Positions 54,399-63,874 of a DNA stretch of 64,000 nt are shown here, in pieces. Made by a program: the position numbers and the translations under genes. The notes beneath the pieces are model-generated. The model searched no databases. It was not told the DNA's origin and saw only the letters and a program-made list of their open reading frames with translations. Position 1 is the stretch's first letter; each line of letters opens with the position of its first letter. Source of the DNA: Aeoliella mucimassa (GTDB lineage: Bacteria > Planctomycetota > Planctomycetia > Pirellulales > Lacipirellulaceae); assembly GCF_007748035.1 (NCBI RefSeq), contig NZ_CP036278.1, forward strand, positions 3,410,001-3,474,000, written 5' to 3'.

Positions 54399-56117
54399 AT
54401 GCACACCCACCCAACAAACGAGCTATTCCGCACAGGTTTCAAGCTTCACAAGTATCTCTTGCTGCTTATTACACTGGTGGCTTGTTGCCCCTGGATGCGA
54501 GCCAACGCCGCGGAGGCTGAGGTGGGAACTCCCTTCGACCTGCAGGGGTATGTCGACCAGGCTATCGCCGAGGGGCAGAGCCGCATCGTGATTCCGCCAG
54601 GGCGTTACCGAGTTACTCCCAGGAATCACCAGCATTTGGTGCTTCACCAACTGCAGGATGTAGAGGTGATTGCCGACGGGGTGGAGATGATTTGCACCGA
54701 GACAACCCGCGCGGTGACGGTTTCGCATTGCAAAAACGTCACGCTGCGTGGCTTGGTGATTGATTACGATCCGCTTCCCTATACGCAGGGCCGCATCACT
54801 GCCATTTCAGCCGATCGCCAGACGTATGACATCGAGTTGTTCGAGGGATACCCGCCTGCCGAGACGGTTCGCAACTTCAAGTACGAGATCTTTCGGGCTG
54901 ACACCCGTACGCTTCGCTGCGAAGATCATTATGTGAGTGAGATCGAAGTGATTGACGCCCGGCATCTCCGCCTGACATGTCCTGGCAACCATGATCGTAA
55001 CCCCGAGCAGGTAGGCGATCTCATTGTCATCGGTTCCGAGAATGCACCGCACGGGAGTATTCCGCACGCAGTCGAGTGCAATGGCAACGTGAATGTGCGA
55101 CTCGAACAAATCGCTCTCTACGCGTCGAACTGCTTTGGGTTTCTGGAATACAACTGCGATGGCAGCGTTTACTCCGAATGTCGAATCGATCGTCGTTCGC
55201 CGAACGACGACCTGAAGCAACGCGAGTCGCCTCGCTTGCGTTCGCTGGATGCCGACGCTTTCCATAGCAAGCATGCGATTCGCGGACCATCATACCTAAA
55301 CTGCTCCGCCCGCTTTATGGGAGACGACTGCATCAACATCTGTGGCGATTACCATATGATCATGAACTCTTCGGGAGAGACACTGCGGGTGCTTGCCAAA
55401 GGGGAGATGAACATCGAGCCGGGCGATCCCGTCGAGTTAGTACTCTTTGACGGAGTACGCTTACCCGATGCGAAAGCCATTGCTGTGGTGGCCGCTGGTT
55501 CGATTCGCGACGAGGAGCAACAATACTTGGCACAGCAGAACCTGCACCCGCGACTTCAGAGTGGTGAAGGACTCGAAAAGGCATATACGATCACCCTCGA
55601 CAGCCAAGTCGACATCGACCGTGGCGGAGTCGTCTGCCCGGCGAATCGCATCGGCAATGGATTTGCGGTGAAGAACTGCCATTTCGGATTTAACCGCTCG
55701 CGTGGCATCTTGATCAAAGCCAGCAATGGGGAGATCAGCGGCAACCGCATGGAAGGCTGTTGGATGTCGGCCATCCTGGTGTCGCCCGAATACTGGTGGC
55801 TCGAAGCAGGCAGCAGTAACAACCTCGTGATCCGAGACAACACGATTACCGATTGCCAGGGTATCGCGGTTCGCATTGAAGCTCCCGCCGGAAATGGAAG
55901 CCTGGCCCCCGCCGGCGCGCATCGTGACATTCGCGTGACCAACAACCACATTGCAAAGTGCACCATGCCTGGCATCCTAGTGACCTCCACCGCAGACCTG
56001 CAACTCGAAGGAAACACTTTTGAAGATTGGCAAGAAACCCAAGACCTGCCGCACCAATTGCGTGAGGCAGGAATCACGCAGCTTAAACCAATCGTCAAAA
56101 TCCAATGCGAACCGTAA
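54399..56117 (+). CDS. Secreted right-handed beta-helix protein, GH110-like or related carbohydrate-active protein
   Basis: 572 residues from ATG 54399; a TTG at 54387 is less likely. The signal peptide spans about 19-40 (YLLLLITLVACCPWMRANAA). The first part has the pectate-lyase-fold entry (DQAIAEGQSRIVIPPGRYRV). Parallel beta-helix repeats follow (VTLRGLVIDYDPL, FAVKNCHFGFNRSRGILIKA, LVIRDNTITDCQGIAVRIEA). The central acidic cluster (LDADAFHSKHAIRGPSYLNC and FMGDDCINICGDYH) resembles the active-site region of GH110 alpha-galactosidases, but I cannot confirm the family. It is probably an extracellular or periplasmic glycosidase or lyase feeding the kinase and aldolase genes around it. Confidence 0.8.
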   Translation: MHTHPTNELFRTGFKLHKYLLLLITLVACCPWMRANAAEAEVGTPFDLQGYVDQAIAEGQSRIVIPPGRYRVTPRNHQHLVLHQLQDVEVIADGVEMICTETTRAVTVSHCKNVTLRGLVIDYDPLPYTQGRITAISADRQTYDIELFEGYPPAETVRNFKYEIFRADTRTLRCEDHYVSEIEVIDARHLRLTCPGNHDRNPEQVGDLIVIGSENAPHGSIPHAVECNGNVNVRLEQIALYASNCFGFLEYNCDGSVYSECRIDRRSPNDDLKQRESPRLRSLDADAFHSKHAIRGPSYLNCSARFMGDDCINICGDYHMIMNSSGETLRVLAKGEMNIEPGDPVELVLFDGVRLPDAKAIAVVAAGSIRDEEQQYLAQQNLHPRLQSGEGLEKAYTITLDSQVDIDRGGVVCPANRIGNGFAVKNCHFGFNRSRGILIKASNGEISGNRMEGCWMSAILVSPEYWWLEAGSSNNLVIRDNTITDCQGIAVRIEAPAGNGSLAPAGAHRDIRVTNNHIAKCTMPGILVTSTADLQLEGNTFEDWQETQDLPHQLREAGITQLKPIVKIQCEP

Positions 56118-56307
56118 ACACATCGTCGGTAATCGCTGGATTCCCAACTGGACTGTTGTTGTGACTCACGCCCCAGGATAGGCTACTACTCTGGTGCGAC
56201 AGCTCTGGATACTATGTTCGCCATGCGCAAAGCGGAGAGTGGTCGCAACTCGTCGACTTTCTAGAGAGATGGTCCATGGGTAAAATTGAATCGATGAAGG
56301 AATCGCA

Positions 56308-57330
56308 TTGAAAACACTCGAACACAAACTCGACAACCTGCGTCGGAATCCATCAGCAAACGACTTTATCCTGGCCGATGCCAAGGACGCGGACATGGCT
56401 TGGGGAATCGCTAGTCCCGGTGCCCCTTATCCTCAGGGGGACAAGCAGCGTTATTACTCAATGCCAGAATTCATGCAGCAAATGCGTGAGATAGTCGCCA
56501 GCGGCTATATCGACATCTTGCTAGCGTCGAATTCAGTGATGAGCGTACTAGCCCACCGGGAACGGCTATTCGACGCCAGTCCTGTCACACCCGCCATACG
56601 CGCGAACGATACGACCGACGTTTGGATCAGCCGTGTCGCAGACTATCGCGACCACCCTTCGCGCCCCTTTCGGTCGAGCTATCTTCACGAGGCGCAATAT
56701 GGCAGTCTTACCGCTTCCGGCAACACAGAACCGGTGGTGAATCTGGGGTTGTACTCCATCACATTCAACAACGATTTGGATGCCGATTACGCCAGCTTGG
56801 CCGCATTTCGTGAGTTTCGCCAGGAAGCGGCTGAATGTGGCTTTGAATACTTCCTGGAGGTCTTCGCACCGAACATGAACGATTGCGGATTGTCGGCAAC
56901 CGACATCCCAAAGTTCGTGAACGATTCACTAACCCGTGCTCTGGCAGGCGTTTCGCGGGCGCACTGGCCCAAGTTCCTGAAGATCCCCTACTTTGGACCG
57001 CAACCGATGGAAGAACTGGCCGCCTATGATCCAGAATTGATCGTCGGCATCCTCGGTGGTGGAAGCGGCACAACCTACGACGCCTTCAAGCAGTTGGCCG
57101 AAGCCCAAAAATACGGCGCCCGGGTCGCGTTGTACGGTCGTAAAATCAAGGATGCCGAACATCCTCTCACCTTTGTGCGTTTTTTGCGAACGATCGTCGA
57201 TGGCGACATCACTCCTGAGGAAGCGGTGTCCGCCTATCATAGCGAACTGCAGAAGCTGAAGATTCCTCCCAAAAGAAGTCTGGCGGACGACTCCCAGTTG
57301 TCCGCTACCGAGCTTAGCTACGCACGTTAA
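56308..57330 (+). CDS. DeoC/LacD-like class I aldolase family protein
   Basis: 340 residues from TTG 56308, with GAAGGA about 8 nt upstream; the nearby ATG 56294 is out of frame. It is a TIM-barrel protein. FLKIPYFGPQPMEELAAYDP holds the expected Schiff-base Lys on strand 6, and VGILGGGSGTTYDAFKQLAE with GARVALYGRKI fits the phosphate-binding end of the barrel. YFLEVFAPN and ILLASNSVMSVLAHRERLF support the same fold. It probably cleaves a phosphorylated keto-sugar to an aldehyde, the natural partner of the aldehyde dehydrogenase 37 nt downstream. The exact substrate is not inferable. Confidence 0.72.
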   Translation: MKTLEHKLDNLRRNPSANDFILADAKDADMAWGIASPGAPYPQGDKQRYYSMPEFMQQMREIVASGYIDILLASNSVMSVLAHRERLFDASPVTPAIRANDTTDVWISRVADYRDHPSRPFRSSYLHEAQYGSLTASGNTEPVVNLGLYSITFNNDLDADYASLAAFREFRQEAAECGFEYFLEVFAPNMNDCGLSATDIPKFVNDSLTRALAGVSRAHWPKFLKIPYFGPQPMEELAAYDPELIVGILGGGSGTTYDAFKQLAEAQKYGARVALYGRKIKDAEHPLTFVRFLRTIVDGDITPEEAVSAYHSELQKLKIPPKRSLADDSQLSATELSYAR

Positions 57331-57367
57331 ATCAATTCACTCCCCTCCTCTCACAAGAAATGCCATC

Positions 57368-58846
57368 ATGAGCACTGTTCAACCAGAGCCAAGAGTCAAG
57401 AGCTTTCTCAGCCAAGATCGCATTCCTGCATTCGTCGGCGGCAATTGGCAGACCACCTCAGCCGGTGAGGTGGAGGTGGTCGACCCGTCGACAGGAGCGG
57501 TAGTCACCCGGGTATGCGCGGCCGATGCATCCGATGTGAACTCGGCGGTCGAGTCCGCCCACCAAGCGTTCGCTAGCTGGTCGGCACTATCGCCGAGCGA
57601 GCGGGCGGTCTACTTGCATCGACTGGCCGATCTCATCGAGTCGCACGCCGAAGTGCTTGCCCAGCTTGAGTCGATCGACGTCGGCAAGCCTATTAACAAC
57701 GCTCGTGGGTTCGATATTCCCTTCGGCGCCGAATGCTTGCGTTATTTCGCCGACTTAAGCGTTCAAGCGACCTACGACACTCCCCTGGCCATCAAGCAGA
57801 TGGAAGCTCGCGTTCATCGCGCTCCGTATGGCGTGAGTGGGTTCATATTCCCCTGGAATTTCCCATTCACCCTCTTCTGCTGGGGGGCCGCTCCAGCACT
57901 GGCTGCTGGTAATACCGTTGTGGTCAAGGCATCCGAAGTTACTCCCCTTTCAACGCTTTACATCGGACACCTTGCCCAAGAAGCTGGCATTCCCGACGGC
58001 GTCACCAACATTCTGACCGGTTACGGACAGGCGTGTGGCCAGCCTCTTGCCGAGCACCCACTGGTGAAACGTATGTCGTTCACCGGTTCGACGACGGTTG
58101 GCAAACTAATTGGTCGCATCTGCGGAGAGCGACTCGTCCCCTGCAAGCTGGAACTCGGCGGTAAGGGTGCCGCGTTGGTGCTACAGGATGCCGATATTCC
58201 CGCTGCAGCGGCAAGCTTGGCCAACGCTATCACCTTGAACACCGGACAGGTTTGCTGCACTGCCACCAGATGGTTTCTGCACGAGAGTGTGTACGACGAC
58301 TTTATCGATCAAGCTCGTGAGGTCTTGTCGCACACCAAGATCGCATGCGGCATGGACGAGCAGTCGCAGATGGGGCCGCTTGTTTCGAAGCCTCAGCTCG
58401 ATCGTGTCCAAGACTACTACCAGAAAGGCATTGCCACTGGTGCCACCGCAGTGATCGAAATGGAAAGGCCAGAGGTCACCGCAGGCGGCTACTTTGTAAG
58501 CCCCCACTTGCTTACCGGTTCGGACGACAATGTATGTTACCGCGAAGAGGTGTTTGGCCCTACCGCCTACGTGGTGAAGTTCAGCGACGAGACGCAGGCG
58601 GTAAGCAGGGTAAACCAGCTTGCTTATGGACTGGCCAATAGTGTCTGGAGCCAAGACCACGCCCGCGCATCGCAGCTCGCTGAGAAGGTGATCGCCGGCA
58701 ATAGCTGGATTAATGCCCACAACGTGTTTGCCTACGGACTGCCCTACGGGGGAGTGAACTTGAGCGGCGTCGGTGGTGGGGTCAACTCGCCGGAGACCTT
58801 CAACGACTACCTTCGCAATCAAACCATCGCTCGGCCGCTTGCATAA
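57368..58846 (+). CDS. Aldehyde dehydrogenase (betaine/lactaldehyde-type)
   Basis: 492 residues, full family length. The NAD-binding and catalytic signatures are in order: FIFPWNFPFTLFCWGAAPAL (about 157-176), FTGSTTVGKLIG, the general base Glu in LELGGKGAALVLQDAD, and the nucleophile Cys in NTGQVCCTATRWF. The C-terminus has EEVFGPTAYVVKF and GLANSVWSQDHARASQLAEK. Soluble cytoplasmic enzyme oxidising an aldehyde to the acid with NAD(P)+. It directly follows the aldolase-like gene and is likely in the same transcript. A fragment of an enolase-like gene begins immediately after its stop codon. Confidence 0.95.
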   Translation: MSTVQPEPRVKSFLSQDRIPAFVGGNWQTTSAGEVEVVDPSTGAVVTRVCAADASDVNSAVESAHQAFASWSALSPSERAVYLHRLADLIESHAEVLAQLESIDVGKPINNARGFDIPFGAECLRYFADLSVQATYDTPLAIKQMEARVHRAPYGVSGFIFPWNFPFTLFCWGAAPALAAGNTVVVKASEVTPLSTLYIGHLAQEAGIPDGVTNILTGYGQACGQPLAEHPLVKRMSFTGSTTVGKLIGRICGERLVPCKLELGGKGAALVLQDADIPAAAASLANAITLNTGQVCCTATRWFLHESVYDDFIDQAREVLSHTKIACGMDEQSQMGPLVSKPQLDRVQDYYQKGIATGATAVIEMERPEVTAGGYFVSPHLLTGSDDNVCYREEVFGPTAYVVKFSDETQAVSRVNQLAYGLANSVWSQDHARASQLAEKVIAGNSWINAHNVFAYGLPYGGVNLSGVGGGVNSPETFNDYLRNQTIARPLA

Positions 58847-58848
58847 TT

Positions 58849-59034
58849 ACTGATGTTGAAGAGTTCCGCACCTTTCTACGTGAGCGAGTCCGATACTAAG
58901 GAATCGCCGACGAGAGTGGGTACTGGCCGGAGTGCAGCTCAAACGAAGAAGTCTTTGAGCTGCTTCTCGCAGCCATAGAGCAGGCGGACTACACCCCAGT
59001 AAGGAGGCTACACGAGAGATTCGAAACTGTTTAA
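58849..59034 (+). pseudogene. Remnant of an enolase-like gene
   Basis: One reading frame directly after the aldehyde dehydrogenase stop gives VEEFRTFLRERVRY, a TAA stop (58897-58899), then GIADESGYWPECSSNEEVFE, then LLLAAIEQADYTP and a final stop at 59032. Enolases have GDEGGFAP, a short spacer, SNEEAL and AIEKAGYKP at the same spacing, so this is read as a decayed enolase (or enolase-paralogue) fragment. Everything before and after this segment of the enzyme is missing, and the catalytic Lys and metal ligands are absent. The imperfect hairpin-like repeat GCAGCTCAAA/TTTGAGCTGC at 58934-58963 falls inside it. Confidence 0.6.
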
Positions 59035-59539
59035 CACTGGTTCACACAGCTGGCTTGAACCTGAGCAATCTGCCAATGGCAACCAACTAGCCGAGGTGGC
59101 CTGTCAGGATTTCGCGAATTTCAGAAGGAGAATGATCCCCCTTCGGATGTGGTTGGGGTGAAAACCGGTACGCCACTGATTCCACGCTTGTTGCTGAAGA
59201 CGATGCAAGCTGACTCAGTTCAGACAATTGTCAACAATTGGTAACTGTGCAGCATTACTATAGCTGTCGCGTACTCTACTCGTCTAAAATCCTTATAGCG
59301 ACCTAAACAGGCGACAGCTCACGCTTTGGAGACAGGCCCTTTCCAGATCTCCCAAAATAATTCATTACGTTTGGTTTATACGATAACACTTCCATCTCGA
59401 TTACATAATTCCACTGATACTTCAATCGTTAGACTTGTGTAGACTGAGAACCAAACATCACGTAATTGCAGTCACAGGTAGCGTTCTAGCCATCAGCGCC
59501 CTGGCCTCACTGCAACTCACTTCCGTCTAGAAATCGCAC
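59035..59539. other. Non-coding region with several inverted repeats
   Basis: About 500 nt between convergent genes. It contains the near-palindrome CAATTGTCAACAATTG (59225-59240), the exact 9-bp pair AGCTGTCGC (59262-59270) and GCGACAGCT (59311-59319), and the nested pairs ATTACGT/ACGTAAT (59364-59370, 59460-59466) and TTTGGTT/AACCAAA (59370-59376, 59449-59455). No gene is recognised. It may be decayed sequence, a pair of terminators or a structured RNA. Confidence 0.45.
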
Positions 59540-60562
59540 CTACTCGAGAACCTGGCTAGCGTGTTGCTGAGGAGGATAGCCGTAGTGGCGACGAAACACC
59601 GTGGCGAAGTATTGAGGTGAGCTGAAACCAAATTGTTCAGCAAGTTGAACATTCGTCAAATGGGGCTGCTGGCTGAGTAGTTCAGCGGCTGCTTCCAGCC
59701 TTAATCGATTCATGTGCTGAACTGGGGTCGCATTGGTTAGTGTTCGACAGTACTCAGTAAACTGTGTCACTCCCAAGCCACATTCTGCGGCCATCGATCT
59801 AAGAGTCCACTCATTTGCCAAGCTGAGGTGGTCAGAACGGAGGTCTTCCAAAAACAGCTCCACGGTTCGTTGGGTTTCAGCAAGACTCGCGTCCTTCTGG
59901 ACATGACGGCTGCGCAGCAACTCGAGGACATGCATTAAAAGTTCATTAATAAGTAGTTGAATCCATGAGACATCTACTCGTTCAGATTGTGTGCCTTGCT
60001 CGATTTTGCGTGCGATCCGAGCGAAGCACTTGCCTACGGCCTCGGCCGATTGCCAGACAGGGTGCTCATTCTGACGTAGCAACGTAGTAAGCTCTTCCAA
60101 GTCGCGGGGAGCAAGAATTATCCACTTAGGCCACACCCAACTTTGGTGGGGACGACGTACTCCCAGATCAATAATCATCCAATGCAAGCGACCAGGACCA
60201 ATTGTTGGGTCACCTAAACGGTGTCGCTGCCATGGACGTGTGATCGTCAAATCAAGCGGCTGCAGTTGGAAATCCTGCCCCTCGATGGCAAAGTCCAGAT
60301 GGCCCCGCTCTAGCAGGCAAATTTCAACCCCCTCATTTTGATGCCAGTCGAGTCGCCACTTCTGTTGCTTGGGGGCATCCCAGAATCCGATGGTCTTGAG
60401 CCCCGGCAGCACGTTTTTTGACAACCGTAGCCCCGGATAGTGACCGTGGGCTACCGCATGCAAATTTATCTCGTCCGCGTTTGCTGCCTGTTCCAGTGGC
60501 CGACAGGAATCAGCTCGGTACTTTTCATCTTGCACCGTAAATATGGGAATGCGGCCATTCAT
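59540..60562 (-). CDS. AraC family transcriptional regulator
   Basis: 340 residues. An N-terminal cupin-like sensory domain (about 40-150; LDWHQNEGVEICLLERGHLD, FQLQPLDLTITRPWQRHRLG) precedes a helical linker. The C-terminal double helix-turn-helix includes WTLRSMAAECGLGVTQFTEY and the second motif VQLAEQFGFSSPQYFATVFR, RHYGYPP. The N-terminal fold implies binding of a small sugar-like effector. It is divergent from the ThuA-Gfo-isomerase genes, with 176 nt between starts, and is most likely their activator. Confidence 0.92.
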   Translation of the reverse strand: MNGRIPIFTVQDEKYRADSCRPLEQAANADEINLHAVAHGHYPGLRLSKNVLPGLKTIGFWDAPKQQKWRLDWHQNEGVEICLLERGHLDFAIEGQDFQLQPLDLTITRPWQRHRLGDPTIGPGRLHWMIIDLGVRRPHQSWVWPKWIILAPRDLEELTTLLRQNEHPVWQSAEAVGKCFARIARKIEQGTQSERVDVSWIQLLINELLMHVLELLRSRHVQKDASLAETQRTVELFLEDLRSDHLSLANEWTLRSMAAECGLGVTQFTEYCRTLTNATPVQHMNRLRLEAAAELLSQQPHLTNVQLAEQFGFSSPQYFATVFRRHYGYPPQQHASQVLE

Positions 60563-60738
60563 AATGCGGAGAATAGGAGGAGTATAAAATTCTTCAGTAA
60601 GGAATAATCCATTTCACCCAAGATCATTCGCAATAAAATTAGTCTCCAGTGGCTTATCAATCAAGCTTCCTTACAGCGGTTTCTTTTCAAGAGTAAGACT
60701 TGTCTCTCACCCGCCATATCATAATGGCTGAGGATAGG

Positions 60739-61527
60739 ATGCGTCATAAAGCCTACAGTGCGCTGGTCTGCTTGGTGTTACTGGCAACTGGTCCAATTGC
60801 TATGGGTGAATCGCCCTGCAGCGGGCTTGTTCGCGTGCTGTTGCTTAGCGGACAAAACAACCACAACTGGCAGATGACAACTCCGAAACTCAAGGCCATC
60901 CTTGAGGACACTAAGCGATTTTCCGTCGAAGTTACTGAACACCCCGAGCAACTGACCTCCGAGAGCCTAAACAAGTTCCAGGCTATTGTTAGTAACTGGA
61001 ATGCACACAGTACACATTCTACCGGAGAATCTAATTGGCCCCCCATTGCGAAAGAAGCCTACATGGAGTTCGTAAGGCGAGGGGGTGGTCACGTAGTTGT
61101 ACATGCTGGCTCTGCTTCCTTTCCCCAGTGGGAAGAGTATCACGAGATGACGCTAGCCACTTGGAAAGTGGGCCAGACGAGGCACGATAAGCAGCACACT
61201 TTCACGGTCGACTTTGCAGATGACACTCACCTCATCACGCAAGGGCTTCAAAGCTTCGAGTACTATGGAGAATTGTGGCTGCAACCAAGCATCCAGGAGG
61301 GGACAACGGTGCTGGCAACGGCCAGTTCGCCACTAACTCCGGGGGGGCACAACGCTCCTGTGGCATTTGCTAGCAACTTTGGCAAGGGACGCAGCTTCAC
61401 TCTTCTACTGGGGCACGATGCAAACGAGATGGACAACCAGGGATTCCAGTCGTTGCTGACGCGGGGCGTTTACTGGGCTGCCATCGGTGAAGCGATGCCG
61501 TCACAAGCAACACCCGAACAACAATAA
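60739..61527 (+). CDS. Secreted ThuA domain-containing protein
   Basis: About 262 residues from ATG 60739, preceded by GAGGATAGG; ATG 60724 and 60700 are alternatives. The signal peptide is YSALVCLVLLATGPIAMGES. The ThuA fold (flavodoxin-like, glutamine-amidotransferase related) is visible in VRVLLLSGQNNHNWQMTTPK, VRRGGGHVVVHAGSASFPQW, DFADDTHLITQGLQSFEYYG and GKGRSFTLLLGHDANEMDNQ. ThuA proteins are linked to trehalose/sucrose or other sugar use and usually accompany Gfo/Idh/MocA oxidoreductases, as here. The reaction is not established. Confidence 0.92.
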   Translation: MRHKAYSALVCLVLLATGPIAMGESPCSGLVRVLLLSGQNNHNWQMTTPKLKAILEDTKRFSVEVTEHPEQLTSESLNKFQAIVSNWNAHSTHSTGESNWPPIAKEAYMEFVRRGGGHVVVHAGSASFPQWEEYHEMTLATWKVGQTRHDKQHTFTVDFADDTHLITQGLQSFEYYGELWLQPSIQEGTTVLATASSPLTPGGHNAPVAFASNFGKGRSFTLLLGHDANEMDNQGFQSLLTRGVYWAAIGEAMPSQATPEQQ

Positions 61528-61564
61528 CTATTCGATTGGCATTTAATCATAAGTAGGGTTTAGC

Positions 61565-62830
61565 ATGTATGAACATCGACTCTCACGGCGTACGGCTATC
61601 AAGTGTGGGTTGGCGGCGATTGCCAGGCCTGCCTTTCTGCCAGCCTCCGCTTTTGGAAAGGTGGAGAGTAGCTCTACAATCGAACGAGTGAATTTGGGGC
61701 ACATCGGCGTCGGAGTGAGGGGCACGCAGATACTGAACTCCATGCGTAACCTCCCTGGGGTGCAGAGCGTGGCTGTTGCCGACTGCTTCGAGTACCGACG
61801 TGAGAATGCAGCCAAACAGATCGGCGGAGAAGCTTATCAAGACTTTCGCAAACTGCTTGATAGAAAAGACATCGACGGGGTCATCATCGCGACGCCAGAC
61901 CACTGGCATGTTCCGATCGCGTTGATGGCCGCTGACGCGGGCAAAGACGTCTATGTCGAAAAGCCGCTTGGAGTTTGTCTGGAGCAGGATTTACTCTGCC
62001 AACAAGTGTTCAGCAGCAACAAGCGAGTCTTTCAGTACGGTACGCAGCAACGCGAGTCCGTTCATCAGCAACTGGGGCGAGAGATCGTGCGGGCCGGAAA
62101 GCTGGGCGAACTGAAAGCCATCGAGGTCAAGATTCCTAATGGGGAACGGGGCGGTTCCACTGCCGAGGAACCTGTGCCGTCGGGGTTTGATTACGACAGG
62201 TGGCTTGGCCCCGCTCCGATGGCGACCTATACGAAGGATCGATGCAGAGCCAGCGGGGGGAGCTACTGGTGCTACGACTATTCGATTGGCTACCTCGGTG
62301 GCTGGGGCGCGCACCCGCTCGACATCCTGGTGTGGTGCTACGACGGCGACATGGCCGGTCCTTACACCATCGAGGGCTCGGGAGTAGTTCCCACCGATGG
62401 CCTATACAATACGGTGGTCGATTGGAACATGACATTGCAGATGAGCGACGGCGTCAAGATTACTATCACCACCGGTGACAACAGCACCAAGTTCATCGGC
62501 GTCGAGGGCAAGGTTGAGCTAACCCGCGGTACATTGCGTACATCCCCCCAAGAGTGGAAGCCAGACGGCGTGCCATCTAACAACCATAGTCATAGCACCG
62601 CACAGCACGTTGCTAATTTTGCTGATTGCATCCGATCGAGAGAAACCACGCACAGCCATATTCAGGATGCGGTGCGTTCAGACACGATCAGTCACCTGTG
62701 TGACATCGCGGTGCGTACAGGCGAACGGATAACCTGGGACCCGATCAAGCAGCAGATCACCGAGGGCAGTAACCAGGCAATGGACATGATAAGTCGACCG
62801 CTGCGTGCACCGTGGACTCTCAAGGGCTAG
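61565..62830 (+). CDS. Exported Gfo/Idh/MocA family oxidoreductase
   Basis: 421 residues. The N-terminus RLSRRTAIKCGLAAIARPAF has a twin-arginine signal, so export by Tat as a folded NAD(P)-dependent enzyme is likely. The Rossmann part has LGHIGVGVRGTQIL and ATPDHWHVPIALMAADAGKD, followed by the family's YVEKPL (DVYVEKPLGV), whose Lys is catalytic. The substrate domain includes WLGPAPMATYTKDRC, GGWGAHPLDILVWCYDGD and the C-terminal HVANFADCIRSRETTHSHIQ. These enzymes oxidise or reduce glycosides, sugar acids or polyols. It lies 37 nt after the ThuA gene and 53 nt before the isomerase. Confidence 0.94.
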   Translation: MYEHRLSRRTAIKCGLAAIARPAFLPASAFGKVESSSTIERVNLGHIGVGVRGTQILNSMRNLPGVQSVAVADCFEYRRENAAKQIGGEAYQDFRKLLDRKDIDGVIIATPDHWHVPIALMAADAGKDVYVEKPLGVCLEQDLLCQQVFSSNKRVFQYGTQQRESVHQQLGREIVRAGKLGELKAIEVKIPNGERGGSTAEEPVPSGFDYDRWLGPAPMATYTKDRCRASGGSYWCYDYSIGYLGGWGAHPLDILVWCYDGDMAGPYTIEGSGVVPTDGLYNTVVDWNMTLQMSDGVKITITTGDNSTKFIGVEGKVELTRGTLRTSPQEWKPDGVPSNNHSHSTAQHVANFADCIRSRETTHSHIQDAVRSDTISHLCDIAVRTGERITWDPIKQQITEGSNQAMDMISRPLRAPWTLKG

Positions 62831-62883
62831 CAGTCAACTCGAAAAGCACTTGGCATAACAACTGGAACACAAAAGGGTATCAC

Positions 62884-63756
62884 ATGGGCAAACTCAGTTT
62901 AGGCATCAACATGGAGTTTGTTCGCCATCACGACAAGTCGTTTGAATGGGGTGTCGAAAAGGCAGCCGAGCTGGGATACGACTACGTCGAGCCTATGGTT
63001 CATTGGGGACGAGAGCTGCTGAGCGAAGCGGGCTACTTCCATAGTGTTTCGATGCTGGACGACCCGTATCGCATTCGTCGTGCTTGCGAAAAAGCGGGCA
63101 TTGGCATTTCGGGACTGTCGGCTCATGCCCCTTTGTGCAAACCGGAAGCGAGTGTCGAGTACTTGAAGCAAGCGGTTCGCTATGCAGCCGAGTGCGGAGC
63201 ACCCGTCGTCAATACCGACGAAGGCCCCAAGGCTCCCTGGACCACAGAAGACGAAGACTTTGCGCTCATGCGATACTCGTTGCAGGAAGTGGCGCTAGTT
63301 GCCGAAGCCCGAGGTATCAGCATAGGCCTAGAGCCACACCAGCAATATTCGAAACACCCCGCTGGGGTCGACCGAATCTACGCGTTGGTGGATTCGGAAG
63401 CCATTGGCATCAACTTCGATACGGGCAACTCGTACCTTTGTGGGCACGACCCCTACGAGTGGCTAACTTCGGTTGCCTTCCGTCTGGTTCACCTGCACGC
63501 CAAGGATATCTCCGTTCAACACTCCGAAGAGACCCGCGGCAAGGTCACAGGTACTCCCGTGGGTTGCGCCTGCGGCGAAGGTGTGATTGACTGGGAGCGA
63601 ATCCTTGACATTTGCCGAGTTGCCCCCCGCGACATCGTCCTGAGCGTGGAGTGCGGCACGGTAGAGCAAGCCGAGAGCAGCATCAACTACCTGAGTGAAC
63701 TGCTTAATACATACCAAGGCAAGGAACCAAAACTCCACACGGTAAATTCAGCATGA
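62884..63756 (+). CDS. Sugar phosphate isomerase/epimerase (xylose-isomerase-like TIM barrel)
   Basis: 290 residues from ATG 62884 (MGKLSLGINMEFVRHHDKSF), preferred over an ATG at 62812 that lies inside the preceding gene. The AP-endonuclease-2/xylose-isomerase fold shows metal-ligand positions in SIGLEPHQQYSKHPAGVD (Glu, His), INFDTGNSYLCGHDPYEWL (Asp), VHLHAKDISVQH (His) and DIVLSVECGT (Glu). It is a cytoplasmic metal-dependent sugar isomerase or epimerase, probably acting on the product of the preceding dehydrogenase. Third gene of the AraC-controlled cluster. Confidence 0.9.
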   Translation: MGKLSLGINMEFVRHHDKSFEWGVEKAAELGYDYVEPMVHWGRELLSEAGYFHSVSMLDDPYRIRRACEKAGIGISGLSAHAPLCKPEASVEYLKQAVRYAAECGAPVVNTDEGPKAPWTTEDEDFALMRYSLQEVALVAEARGISIGLEPHQQYSKHPAGVDRIYALVDSEAIGINFDTGNSYLCGHDPYEWLTSVAFRLVHLHAKDISVQHSEETRGKVTGTPVGCACGEGVIDWERILDICRVAPRDIVLSVECGTVEQAESSINYLSELLNTYQGKEPKLHTVNSA

Positions 63757-63874
63757 GTTTCAGGAAATACTGAGATTCGATGGTTCATTCGGATTGCTAT
63801 AGAAAACCCGAACAATGATCTTCTCACCCTCCTCATTGACAGCTAGCTACTGTCAATATCCCGTAGGTTTATCC

